A stretch of 33,803 nt of DNA from Desulfobacterales bacterium (GTDB taxonomy: Bacteria; Desulfobacterota; Desulfobacteria; Desulfobacterales; JAFDHS01). The notes beneath the pieces were generated by a model. That model had not been told where the DNA came from. It saw only the letters and a program-made list of their open reading frames with translations, and searched no databases. Of the stretch, positions 1 to 7,561 are shown piece after piece (the stretch's first letter is position 1; each line of letters opens with the position of its first letter). Position numbers and translations under genes: made by a program. The DNA lies in the NCBI GenBank assembly GCA_030589165.1, contig JAUUWG010000006.1, forward strand, positions 1-33,803, written 5' to 3'.

Positions 1-709
1 TTAACTGGGGCTGTTCTCTTTGAGATTCCCGGGTAGCGCCATCAAGATATTTTTCCCGGATATATGCCTTAAAACCGGACAAACCTACAATGCCACTCTC
101 CTTTCCCATCTCCAGGGGGTTCTCTGCGTCCTTTTCAAGTCCCTTATATACAAATTGCCTGTATTTTCGTCTTCCTTCAATGGTATCCCCGTCAAAATTG
201 CCAAGGACTTTTGTGTAATTGACAAAATCAACCCGTGCTTTTAATTTTATGTATCCCGCAAAACTGCTGTATTTATATTCGGAAAGGATGTGGATTTTCT
301 CCTTAACTGTTTTGTCGGAATATTTTTTTACTCGCACCGGGTTCAGATGAATATAGCGGGACACTTCTTTTGAATAATTGTCGGCATCGATCAGAAAAGA
401 TTTGTATCGCCCCTGGTAAAGATGACCGGAGCGTTTGTGGCGACGGTTAAACGCAGATGTATAGGAAATGTTAAAATGACGCATGAATTCAGCCAGATTT
501 CCATCCGGTGTGGTTAAAAAGAGATGGAAGTGATTGGTCATACAGACATAAGCAAGCAATGATACATTATAAACACCTAAAGACACAGCAAGTTTTTCAA
601 GAAAAATGTCATAATCCGCATTATCCCTGTATATTTTTTGCCTTTCATTTCCTCGGGAAGTTACATGGTAGTAAGCCCCGGGATATTGTATACGAAGTGG
701 TCTGGCCAT
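1..709 (-). CDS. REP-associated tyrosine transposase (RAYT, Y1/HUH family), 3' end beyond window
   Basis: I translated this from the minus strand. It is absent from the ORF track because it has no stop inside the window: the frame is open for 236 codons from ATG at 709 to the left edge. The product is a Y1_Tnp-type single-strand DNA transposase. The HUH metal-binding motif is seen as TNHFHLF (His60, His62), and a conserved helix reads SRYIHLNPVRV (about residues 117-127), which with the nearby DNYSKEV supplies tyrosines for DNA cleavage. The N-terminus MARPLRIQYPGAYYHVTSRG is typical of RAYTs. An AAGGGA Shine-Dalgarno lies just upstream of the ATG. RAYTs are normally single-copy genes that move or maintain REP-type palindromes, and a REP-like repeat lies 80 bp upstream of this start. 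No inverted ends typical of an IS were seen. Family assignment is strong; activity is unknown. Confidence 0.88.
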   Translation of the reverse strand, partial: MARPLRIQYPGAYYHVTSRGNERQKIYRDNADYDIFLEKLAVSLGVYNVSLLAYVCMTNHFHLFLTTPDGNLAEFMRHFNISYTSAFNRRHKRSGHLYQGRYKSFLIDADNYSKEVSRYIHLNPVRVKKYSDKTVKEKIHILSEYKYSSFAGYIKLKARVDFVNYTKVLGNFDGDTIEGRRKYRQFVYKGLEKDAENPLEMGKESGIVGLSGFKAYIREKYLDGATRESQREQPQL

Positions 710-784
710 AGTCCCTTTTTAACATCTCAACGCAACTTGTCAATATTAAAGATTTGACCCCAAAGCTTCCTCAGTCTGGGCCAG

Positions 785-830
785 GGTTAATGAGTCGCTT
801 CGCTCCGTCTTTTTATATAAGATTGACAAT
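785..830 (+). repeat. REP-like dispersed repeat, copy A
   Basis: The core GAGTCGCTTCGCTCCGTC followed by a T-rich tract and ATTGACA matches copies near 24000 and 31470 (the latter inverted). The core can fold as a short hairpin with a bulged T (GAG-T-CG / CG-CTC). This copy is shorter than the other two and lacks their flanking CTAAAG/CTTTAG arms. It lies in the 380-bp gap between the RAYT gene and the hydrogenase protease. That gap also holds the palindrome GGGTCTGACCC near 1073-1083, of a kind often seen near RAYT genes. Confidence 0.65.
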
Positions 831-882
831 AATACCTATTATACTAAAAATATAAACGATTCGCACCAGGAGGATCTTGAGA

Positions 883-963
883 ATGGGTTATGCCGGGGCT
901 TTTATGACGGGTATTCTTGAGAAGAAATACAAAGAGGCAGGCAGGGAATTAACCTGGCAGTAG
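883..963 (+). CDS. Possible 26-aa small ORF with strong ribosome-binding site
   Basis: Too short for the ORF track. ATG at 883 is preceded by a perfect AGGAGG nine bases upstream, and the frame runs 26 codons to TAG (starts MGYAGAFMTGILEKK). No family is recognised. It may be a genuine small protein, a leader peptide, or the leftover 5' end of a gene lost during repeat insertion. Only the strong Shine-Dalgarno supports it. Confidence 0.22.
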   Translation: MGYAGAFMTGILEKKYKEAGRELTWQ

Positions 964-1090
964 TTTTTCCAGGCCAAAACGTTAACTTGGGTTGAGGATT
1001 CACAGGAATACAGGAGATTCCATCTTCACAGAGGCAAAAAGTTCGCTCGATTTTTAGAAGCCTTGTCCTTAGGGGTCTGACCCGTACTAT

Positions 1091-1579
1091 CTAATTTATA
1101 CATTCTGCAATATTCCGGCAATAGGGTTCCAAAAGCTTCCGCACGGCTTTTTCGTATACCGGAATCCGCGATTCCAGAATTTTTGACAGTTTGGGTTGCC
1201 AGGCAATCGTTGCCGGTTGAATGGCCATGATATGGAGTTGTTCCGGCAGTTCTTCCATGACCTTCGAAATTTCGATGGTCTTGATCAGATCCCATTCATG
1301 AACGGAAAATCCACTGAACCGCTTCAGGGAAACAATCTCTTCCGGCGAAAAAATACGGAACTCGCCCGGTTTTCCACCAAAATCACCGGCATCCACGATG
1401 ACGGCCGTATCCAGTTTGGCCAATTCATGCACGATTGTCATCCCACCGGCCCCGCCATCGATGAAACAGACCGTATCGCCGAAAAGACGGGAAGCGTACA
1501 GCCTGTGAATCAGCAAAGGGCCAATGCCGTCATCACCCATGTTCGGGTTCCCGATGCCGATGACGCCAATTTTTTTCAT
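1091..1579 (-). CDS. [NiFe]-hydrogenase maturation endopeptidase (HybD/HycI-like, M52)
   Basis: 162 residues, normal for peptidase family M52. These proteases remove a short C-terminal tail from the hydrogenase large subunit once nickel has been inserted. The N-terminal motif GIGNPNMGDDGIG (residues 8-20) is diagnostic. Candidate nickel-sensing ligands are Asp16 or Asp17, Asp63 (in IVDAGD) and His94 (in SVHEWDL), matching the positions of E16/D62/H93 in E. coli HybD. It is the last gene of the hydrogenase operon, starting 4 nt after the large-subunit stop. That large subunit ends in a 7-residue tail after DPCISCSTH, so enzyme and substrate are encoded side by side. Cytoplasmic. The ORFs on the other strand here are shadows. 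Confidence 0.93.
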   Translation of the reverse strand: MKKIGVIGIGNPNMGDDGIGPLLIHRLYASRLFGDTVCFIDGGAGGMTIVHELAKLDTAVIVDAGDFGGKPGEFRIFSPEEIVSLKRFSGFSVHEWDLIKTIEISKVMEELPEQLHIMAIQPATIAWQPKLSKILESRIPVYEKAVRKLLEPYCRNIAECIN

Positions 1580-1583
1580 ACAT

Positions 1584-2879
1584 TCACTTGAATTCCACTT
1601 TCAGATAGTGCGTCGAACAGGAAATACAGGGATCATACGCCCGCACCAGCATCTCGAGGGTCAGCTCGATTTCATTTTGGGGGCGATCAATAATGGTCGG
1701 CACCAGGGCTTCCATATCCTTTTGAATATTGGCGTTATTCTGATTCGTGGGAATGATGCAGTTGGCCTTGATACAATTGCCCAGCTCGTCAATCGTATAG
1801 TCGTGAAACAGAATTCCGCGAGGTACTTCCACCGCGCCGATACCGCGGCCGGGACGGATTTTGACTTTTGGCTGTTCCTCCTTTAATCCCCGTGCCATGA
1901 GTTCATCAATAATGGCGATTGAATCCTCCATCGAATCGGCAATTTCAACCAGTTGGGCGATCGTATTCATGAAGGGGTTGTAATTGACGGGTTCCAGATC
2001 GAAGCGTGCGGCAATTTCTTTTGCCAGAGGGCCGAGTTGAGCGGCGTTGATGTTAAATCTGGCCAGCGCCCCCACCATATAGGACTCACGGTTGTGGCGG
2101 GTATATTTAGCCGTTGAGTGGGGAAGAACATATTCATTGGTGATGGAGAGATAATCATTCACCGGGTGAATTCCGGTATCCGTCGATGCCACTGGACCGT
2201 CATACAGGGCATAGAGATTGTCGGCCGTCAAAGCGATGTATTCGGTTTCTCGGAAGAAATCCGGCAGATGGTGGACTTTTGCTTGAATGGCTTCTGCAAC
2301 TTTCCGTACGGTGTCCTTGCCGTTTAGAAGTTCTTCACGCAATGTTTGCAGTTCCTTTAGGGTGGGCAGGAGCGTAAATCCACCCACACAAAATCGCAGA
2401 GGATGGGTGGTGCGACCGCAGATCAGATCGGACATGAAATTGGCCAGGCGGTGAATCTTGACGATATTGATCACTGCTTTGTGCGCGGTTTTGAGTAGCG
2501 GCATGATGCTGCCCGCACCAAACAGATCCGGCGCCACCAGATACCCGACGTGCAGAATATGGCTTTGCATATTCTCTCCGTGAAGGGCAAGACGCCTGAG
2601 CAGCACGGTTTGTTCGCTGATCTCAACGCCCAGAGCCGCTTCCGTGGCTTTCAGGGAAGCCAGGGAATGCCCGATCGAGCAGATGCCGCAGATTCGCGAG
2701 GTAATCGGCTGCAGCTGATTGAAATGCTTGCCCCGCAGCATGGCTTCAAAAAACCGCGGCGCTTCGGGAATATTCCATTGCAGCTTTTCGATCCGGCCCG
2801 CTTTGACATTCAGGACAATATTGCCATGGCCCTCCACACGAGTGATATGCTCAATATGAATGTTGAGGTTGCGTTTCAT
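1584..2879 (-). CDS. [NiFe]-hydrogenase large (catalytic) subunit, group 3b-like
   Basis: Carries the Ni-Fe active site that splits or makes H2. The N-terminal CxxC ligand pair is in SRICGICSIGH (Cys64, Cys67) and the C-terminal pair in DPCISCSTH (Cys418, Cys421). The L1 motif is HITRVEGHGN. The sequence IPEAPRFFEAMLRG is characteristic of cytosolic group 3 (sulfhydrogenase/HyhL-like) enzymes. The tail YLKVEFK after the final His should be cleaved by the adjacent protease. The ORF track starts at 2927, inside the upstream gene. I prefer ATG 2879, which gives 431 aa, has AGAGGG just upstream and overlaps the small-subunit stop as ATGA. The start MKRNLNIHIEH also matches family starts. No membrane segments. 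Exact subgroup (3b versus 3c) rests on the companion subunits. Confidence 0.95.
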   Translation of the reverse strand: MKRNLNIHIEHITRVEGHGNIVLNVKAGRIEKLQWNIPEAPRFFEAMLRGKHFNQLQPITSRICGICSIGHSLASLKATEAALGVEISEQTVLLRRLALHGENMQSHILHVGYLVAPDLFGAGSIMPLLKTAHKAVINIVKIHRLANFMSDLICGRTTHPLRFCVGGFTLLPTLKELQTLREELLNGKDTVRKVAEAIQAKVHHLPDFFRETEYIALTADNLYALYDGPVASTDTGIHPVNDYLSITNEYVLPHSTAKYTRHNRESYMVGALARFNINAAQLGPLAKEIAARFDLEPVNYNPFMNTIAQLVEIADSMEDSIAIIDELMARGLKEEQPKVKIRPGRGIGAVEVPRGILFHDYTIDELGNCIKANCIIPTNQNNANIQKDMEALVPTIIDRPQNEIELTLEMLVRAYDPCISCSTHYLKVEFK

Positions 2880-3625
2880 TTTTCCCTCTTGATTTTGCAG
2901 TTGAACATGTCGAAGCGTTTCAGCCATTTATCCATGGGAACGTTATATTTGCGTAATACGTCTTTGAGCGCATCCATGTTGGCATCTTCCAGAAATCCCC
3001 GGCAGCCGGCACAGCCGTCCCGATGGGTGGGACAGATAGCGTTGCACCCGGCCCGGGTGATGGGGCCCAGACAGAACATGCCCAATTCGAAAACGCATTG
3101 ATTCTCTCTGAGTTTGCATTCCACGCAAACCGGATAATTGGGCAGCCGGGGTTCTCTCCCCATGGCTATAGCGGTAATGACTTTGGTGAACTCGGCCCGG
3201 TCAATGGGACAGCCCGGCACGTAATAATCAACCTTTACGACTTCATCCACTGCCTTGGCCGGAAACACGTCGAACAGGGGATTGCCTTCGAGATCCGCAT
3301 CCCCATAAACCTCGCGCTTGACGTTTTCCGAAGTCCACTGGTTTCGCAGTTTGTTAACGCCGCCGATACAGGCGCAGGCCCCGATCGCCACGACGGTTTT
3401 GGCATTTTTCCTGATGACTTTCAGCCGCTCGGCATCCATGGGCCGCATAATGGAGCCATCAATGATGGCGATGTCATACAAATCGGAATGCTCCTTCATC
3501 CCTTCCCGAAAGGAAACCACATCCACGATTTTAATCAGATCGAGGAATTTTTCTTCAAGATTAAACAACTGCAGTTCACATCCCTCGCAACTGGAAAAAT
3601 CGAACACAGCAACTCTGGGTTTCAT
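2876..3625 (-). CDS. [NiFe]-hydrogenase small subunit (HyhS/HydD/MvhG-like)
   Basis: 249 aa, the short form without a Tat signal, so cytosolic. It transfers electrons between the Ni-Fe site and the electron-transfer subunit through Fe-S clusters. Proximal-cluster cysteines are visible in FSSCEGCELQ near the N-terminus, GACACIGG at mid-protein and VPGCPIDRAEF. The C-terminal third is Cys-rich (VCVECKLRENQC, MFCLGP, GCNAICPTHRDGCAGC), consistent with two further clusters. ATG overlaps the upstream stop as TAATG, and the stop overlaps the large-subunit start as ATGA, so the three subunits are likely translationally coupled. GGAGG lies about 8 nt before the start. Confidence 0.94.
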   Translation of the reverse strand: MKPRVAVFDFSSCEGCELQLFNLEEKFLDLIKIVDVVSFREGMKEHSDLYDIAIIDGSIMRPMDAERLKVIRKNAKTVVAIGACACIGGVNKLRNQWTSENVKREVYGDADLEGNPLFDVFPAKAVDEVVKVDYYVPGCPIDRAEFTKVITAIAMGREPRLPNYPVCVECKLRENQCVFELGMFCLGPITRAGCNAICPTHRDGCAGCRGFLEDANMDALKDVLRKYNVPMDKWLKRFDMFNCKIKREK

Positions 3626-5529
3626 TAAAATGCCTCCGGAAGATCTTTGATGTCACCATAATTGAAAACCGGCCCCTCAAGACAGACATACACACCATTG
3701 AACTGACAATGGCCGCATTTGCCCACACCGCACTTCATTCTCCGCTCCAACGATACGATGATGTTCTCATCCGTCATGCCGCGGTTCTTCAGCTCTTTGA
3801 TGACGAAACGATACATCACGGGCGGTCCCACAATAATTGCAGCCGTTTTGACCGGATCGAAATCGACCAGCGGGATCAGATTGGTAATCACGCCGATATT
3901 GCCGTCCCAGCATACTCCATCCTGACAATAATCAACGGTAAATTTCTGAACGATATCACTGCGGGTTTTCCAAACGTTCAAATCAGCGTTGAAAAGGATC
4001 GAATCCGGGTCCTTGCATCCGTAAAGCAGCGAAACCTCCCCGAATTCGCTGCGATGAGCAAGCACGTAATTGACAAGCGACCGCATGGGAGCCATGCCGC
4101 AACCACCGGCGATGAACATGAGATCCCGTTTTCGCAGACGCTCCACATCAAAACCGTTGCCGAACGGTCCCCGTATACCGACTTTTTCGCCGACGTTTAA
4201 TGCCTCAAGGTGAGTGGTCACGTTGCCGACTCTTCGAACCAACAGCTCAAACGAGCTTCTTCCCGCTTCGGGAGCGGATGCGATCGAAATCGGCGCCTCA
4301 CCAATACCGAAGATGGAGACCTCTACAAACTGGCCCGGTTGATGCCCCAGCGGTTCCTTGCTGTCCAGTTCAATTTCGTAGAAGGTATCGGTTTTGGTCA
4401 TTTTTTCCTTGCGAATGATGGTCGCACTTTTGGGCATGAAGACCGGCCCCTTTTGTCGATGCGGCTCCTCATGGGGGATTGGCAAATCCATCCTGGCTTC
4501 AACGGAAGAGGCGGCCAGCGTATTCATCACATTCAGGGGATCGGCGATATCGCTCAGACACTGGGTGGCGCATCGTCCGCACCCCACACAGGCCACAAAT
4601 CCGAAGCGCCGCGGAAGGTAGACGCCCTTGCGGTAGAATCGATGGCGGTATCGGTCGACCGGCGCCCGTCGGAAAATCTCACCGCTTCCGATCAGCGTGA
4701 AATCCCGGAGCAGACAACCGTCCCATGTCCGCACACGCTTTCCCTCTTTCATGTTCATGTCCATCACATCGTCCACGTCATAACAGAAACAGGTAGGGCA
4801 TACGAGGGTACAGGTGCCGCAGGAAAAGCATTTGCGGGCGTTTTCGTCCCATATGGGATGGGTGTAGTTGTTCAGCAGAAGTTCGGTCCATCTGAATTTA
4901 TCGATCTTCAGCTTGTGCTTGTATCTTGCGGGAAGCTCCGCGCGCAGTCGTTTTACCCGCTCAATCTCTGGCGTCAGAGCTTCCTGGAATTCGCCGAAGT
5001 CCTTGAGCAGGTCCCTGCCCGCTGTCGTGCCTTCGTCAATCACAACGGTATCTCCGAGATCGGTCACGAGAAGATCATATCCCGAAGTCACTACATGGTT
5101 TCCAAGGCTTCCTGCAAAGGAACGGTCGGCAATGCTGAGGATATCGGAAGCAATAATCAGCGTATTTTTGCGGCGGGCCTCATAAATGTCATCTACAGGC
5201 GGATTCTGATAAACAGCATCCATCTGCTGAATGGCGATGACATCATATGGATGAACACCGATGAGAATCTGCGGTCTATCCGGTTTGGAACAGGAAACTT
5301 CAAAAAGCTTGGAAATATCAAATCTGAACAGTTCTTCATGGGTGGGAAGCAAAAATTTCTTGGGGGGAAGGAGGGTCACATCATGGTCCAGCCTGAGATC
5401 CTGCACGCTTTCCAGGAAACCAAAGTGAAACCGCTTTCCTTTGGACTGAACGCCGATGATATCCCGAGTATCATCTTGAATAAGGCCGTCTACAAAGGTA
5501 AACCATTGATCCTTGGTCATTGATTTCAT
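3625..5529 (-). CDS. Fused hydrogenase electron-transfer subunit (HydB-like Fe-S domain + HydG-like FAD/NAD(P) domain)
   Basis: 634 aa from ATG 5529, which has AAAGGAG 9 nt upstream; the track start 5550 is a TTG that overlaps this Shine-Dalgarno. The first half (to about residue 345) resembles sulfhydrogenase beta subunit: GVHPYDVIAI, then two ferredoxin-like sets CFSCGTCTLVCPTC and CVGCGRCATQC. The second half (about 365-634) resembles the gamma subunit: FAD-binding EAPISIASAP, nucleotide-binding FIAGGCGMAPMRSLV, and a C-terminal 2Fe-2S site CGVGKCGHC...VCLEGPVFNYGD. In characterised group 3b enzymes these are two polypeptides; here they are one frame. The Cys-rich loop present in typical beta subunits after the TLIVG-like strand is replaced by SIADRSFAGS, so one cluster may be missing. 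First gene of the operon; expected to couple H2 to NAD(P). Confidence 0.9.
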   Translation of the reverse strand: MKSMTKDQWFTFVDGLIQDDTRDIIGVQSKGKRFHFGFLESVQDLRLDHDVTLLPPKKFLLPTHEELFRFDISKLFEVSCSKPDRPQILIGVHPYDVIAIQQMDAVYQNPPVDDIYEARRKNTLIIASDILSIADRSFAGSLGNHVVTSGYDLLVTDLGDTVVIDEGTTAGRDLLKDFGEFQEALTPEIERVKRLRAELPARYKHKLKIDKFRWTELLLNNYTHPIWDENARKCFSCGTCTLVCPTCFCYDVDDVMDMNMKEGKRVRTWDGCLLRDFTLIGSGEIFRRAPVDRYRHRFYRKGVYLPRRFGFVACVGCGRCATQCLSDIADPLNVMNTLAASSVEARMDLPIPHEEPHRQKGPVFMPKSATIIRKEKMTKTDTFYEIELDSKEPLGHQPGQFVEVSIFGIGEAPISIASAPEAGRSSFELLVRRVGNVTTHLEALNVGEKVGIRGPFGNGFDVERLRKRDLMFIAGGCGMAPMRSLVNYVLAHRSEFGEVSLLYGCKDPDSILFNADLNVWKTRSDIVQKFTVDYCQDGVCWDGNIGVITNLIPLVDFDPVKTAAIIVGPPVMYRFVIKELKNRGMTDENIIVSLERRMKCGVGKCGHCQFNGVYVCLEGPVFNYGDIKDLPEAF

Positions 5530-5631
5530 AGGCACCAACTCCTTTGTCAAGAAGACGGATTTGCCAACTTCGCGAGCAAATCCTCACGAATGTATGAAGA
5601 AAGTCGATCAGTTCCCAAATTTGCATAATAC

Positions 5632-5660
5632 AATTTAAATATACAATATAATTTCGTCAA
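5632..5660 (-). promoter_or_regulatory. Candidate promoter of the hydrogenase operon
   Basis: On the minus strand TTGACG (5660-5655) is followed after 17 nt by TAAATT (5637-5632), about 100 nt upstream of the first hydrogenase start. The -35 is good and the -10 is weak. No known regulator site was recognised. Confidence 0.28.
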
Positions 5661-6299
5661 AAGCAAAGCCAAATCAGGGCGAACCAGACAAAATCATTAC
5701 AAAAACAGGCTTCAGCCCGAAAATAGCCGTGTACCGGGGAAAGGTCCGCCTGAGGCGCGTAATGGGAATCATTAATCCCCGTTCCTAAAGTTTTTCGACC
5801 TGTACTGAAATAACACCACGGTCAGATATAATCGGAAAACATTTCAATTTCTATGGTGTTGGACATTTGTTATTCCTTCAACATCATTTTTTGTAAAAAT
5901 ATGATGGTCTCTAAGGAACGGCAATTAAATAAATTGCACAATCCGGAAAATGGAATATTGGCATTCTGCTGCCGATTGTACCGATTGGGGGATTACATTA
6001 CAATTACATTACAATCAAAAATCCTATATCGTGCTTTTTGCGATTCCCTGACAGCATTCGATGATTATTGCTGTTGTCTTTGTAGAGGGATTAAACCATG
6101 CTATCGATGAACTATGACTCGATCAAAGCAAGTATAATTGAATTTGATATTTTCCGGGAATTGATATAGAAAAATGTTATTCACGGATGATACGCCTGTT
6201 GGGATTGTTTTGTGGTGCTTCAATTTTTAAAGGATTAACACCGATTTCAGAACTTCACTTGGGTGAATTTTGAGTACTTAGGAGCAGTAAAGAAGATCT
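5661..6299. other. Gap without a recognised gene
   Basis: About 640 bp between the divergent hydrogenase operon and the MNT gene. It contains inverted-repeat motifs (GGCTTCAGCC near 5709-5718 and CGCCTGAGGCG near 5748) and an 11-bp perfect tandem duplication, ATTACATTACA twice at 5992-6013. The 85-codon ORF at 5853 has no Shine-Dalgarno and an implausible Cys-rich tail, so I do not call it. No HEPN-type partner for the following MNT gene is present. Confidence 0.5.
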
Positions 6300-6719
6300 A
6301 TGTCTGCGGAACAGGTATTCGAGTTAAGCAATAAGAAGCGGATAATCATCGATCATCTGAAACAATTGCCCGGTCTTATGGCTGTGTTTGTTCATGGATC
6401 TGTGGCCAAGGGAACTGAACACCCTGGAAGCGATCTTGATCTGGCATTGTTATTTCATCATGACTATTCTGTTTCTACATTACAACTCTTGATGATTTCC
6501 GGAGAACTGGAATCTCTTTTGGGAAGGCCGGTACATATCGGTGTGCTTTCCATGGATAACGTGGTTTTTGCCAAAGAAGTTGTTGAATCCGGTCGATTGA
6601 TTTATTCTAAAGATCAGATTTATTGCGATACTTTTATTATGTACGCCCTCTCTTTTTATGCGGATCTGAACAGGCAAAGAAAAAGCGTCCTCGATTCGAC
6701 ATCCTTCATATCCAGCTAA
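6300..6719 (+). CDS. MNT-domain nucleotidyltransferase (MntA-like antitoxin), no HEPN partner, probably C-terminally altered
   Basis: 139 aa with the minimal nucleotidyltransferase signature GSVAKG...GSDLDLALL (Gly33-Ser34, Asp45, Asp47). This is the pol-beta fold of MntA proteins, which add AMP to the active site of a HEPN RNase toxin and so neutralise it. The neighbouring HEPN gene expected in such pairs is not found on either side. The C-terminus NRQRKSVLDSTSFISS stops just before a MITE-like element (inverted repeats from 6726). The final residues could therefore be a new tail created by an insertion, but no intact homologue was available for comparison. A weak GGAG lies 14 nt or more upstream. 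Could also be a stand-alone DNA polymerase beta-like protein of another role. Confidence 0.8.
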   Translation: MSAEQVFELSNKKRIIIDHLKQLPGLMAVFVHGSVAKGTEHPGSDLDLALLFHHDYSVSTLQLLMISGELESLLGRPVHIGVLSMDNVVFAKEVVESGRLIYSKDQIYCDTFIMYALSFYADLNRQRKSVLDSTSFISS

Positions 6720-6725
6720 AAGTAG

Positions 6726-6831
6726 TTTACACTTTTTGATCTGATCGAGACAAACTCGACGCCGGTATGCATTCCCACGCAGGAGCGTGAGAACGAGGAA
6801 ACAATATGATTGTTCCCCCAAAAGTGTAAAC
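6726..6831. repeat. MITE-like element with 12-bp terminal inverted repeats
   Basis: GTTTACACTTTT at 6726-6737 is matched exactly in inverse at 6820-6831. Inside is a REP-like hairpin (TTCCCACGC...GCGTGAGAA) and a second hairpin GGAAACAAT...ATTGTTCC. No ORF. It begins 7 bp after the MNT stop codon and ends 50 bp before the tpx stop, so it separates two convergent genes. Confidence 0.65.
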
Positions 6832-6880
6832 CGACAAATGAAGGATGCCAAATAATGCAGTTAATATTCCTGTTGTGATA

Positions 6881-7387
6881 CTATAGCTTCGCCAGTGCTT
6901 GCAGAGCTGCGTCATAGTCCGGTTCCTGTACAATCTCCGGGACCTGTTGGGTGTAAGCGACTTTGCCGTTCTTGTCGATGATCACGACCGCCCGGGAAAG
7001 CAAGCCGGTCAACGGACCGCTTGTAATGGTTACGCCGTAGTCCTTTCCAAAATCTGCCGAACGGAATACCGACAGGGGTATCACGTCATTCAGACCTTGG
7101 GTTTCACAGAACCTCTGATGAGCAAAAGGCAGATCGGCAGAAATGCAAAGAACAACCGTGTCTTTGAGTTTGGCGGCTTCTTCGTTGAATCGCCTGACGG
7201 AAGTCGCGCACACATCTGTATCAATACTGGGAAAAATATTGAGAACGATTGTTTTCCCTGCAAAATCTTCCAGGGTAGCATCGGAAAGATCGCTTCGGGT
7301 CAGCCTGAACGTCGGCGCTTCCGTATCGACTTCGGGCAAATTACCGATCGTTTCGATGAGACTGCCTTTGAACGTAATTCCGGCCAT
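6881..7387 (-). CDS. tpx: Thiol peroxidase Tpx (2-Cys atypical peroxiredoxin)
   Basis: 168 aa, the usual Tpx length. It reduces hydrogen peroxide and alkyl hydroperoxides using thioredoxin. The peroxidatic cysteine is Cys60 in SIDTDVC, and the resolving cysteine is Cys94 in HQRFCETQG, matching Cys61/Cys95 of E. coli Tpx. The N-terminus MAGITFKG is family-typical. A Shine-Dalgarno AGGAGG lies directly upstream on the minus strand (visible as cctcctt). It lies downstream of katA on the same strand, with a strong GC hairpin in the 175-bp gap, so co-transcription is uncertain. Cytoplasmic. Confidence 0.95.
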   Translation of the reverse strand: MAGITFKGSLIETIGNLPEVDTEAPTFRLTRSDLSDATLEDFAGKTIVLNIFPSIDTDVCATSVRRFNEEAAKLKDTVVLCISADLPFAHQRFCETQGLNDVIPLSVFRSADFGKDYGVTITSGPLTGLLSRAVVIIDKNGKVAYTQQVPEIVQEPDYDAALQALAKL

Positions 7388-7465
7388 GTGACCCTCCTTT
7401 CAACTGAAAAATTTCTGATCAGAAATGTTGTATTTACACGGCATCTTCATGGGTGACTTCAAGTC

Positions 7466-7505
7466 ATCCCCCCTTTTTTAAAGAGGGGAAAGGGGGGATT
7501 TTTTA
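7466..7505 (+). terminator. G/C-rich hairpin with T-run between katA and tpx
   Basis: ATCCCCCCTTT pairs with AAAGGGGGGAT, and on the plus strand the stem is followed by a run of T. Both neighbouring genes are on the minus strand, where no T-run follows, so it is not a classic terminator for katA. It may be a dispersed C/G-run repeat instead. Confidence 0.4.
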
Positions 7506-7561
7506 TGATTTAGCGCGATTTTAACCTGGAACAGAAACAGGAGCCGCCTCGCCGATGAACA

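Noticed and set aside
823-845. Promoter TTGACA...TATACT before the small ORF
   Set aside because: Spacer is only 11 nt, too short for sigma-70; TTGACA is part of the REP-like repeat.
4210-5523. 437-aa plus-strand ORF opposite the hydrogenase fusion gene
   Set aside because: Fully antisense to a gene with clear cofactor motifs; its translation has no recognisable domain. It is a shadow ORF.
5853-6110. 85-aa ORF before the MNT gene, considered as a HEPN partner
   Set aside because: No Rx4-6H HEPN motif, no Shine-Dalgarno, and an implausible Cys-rich end.
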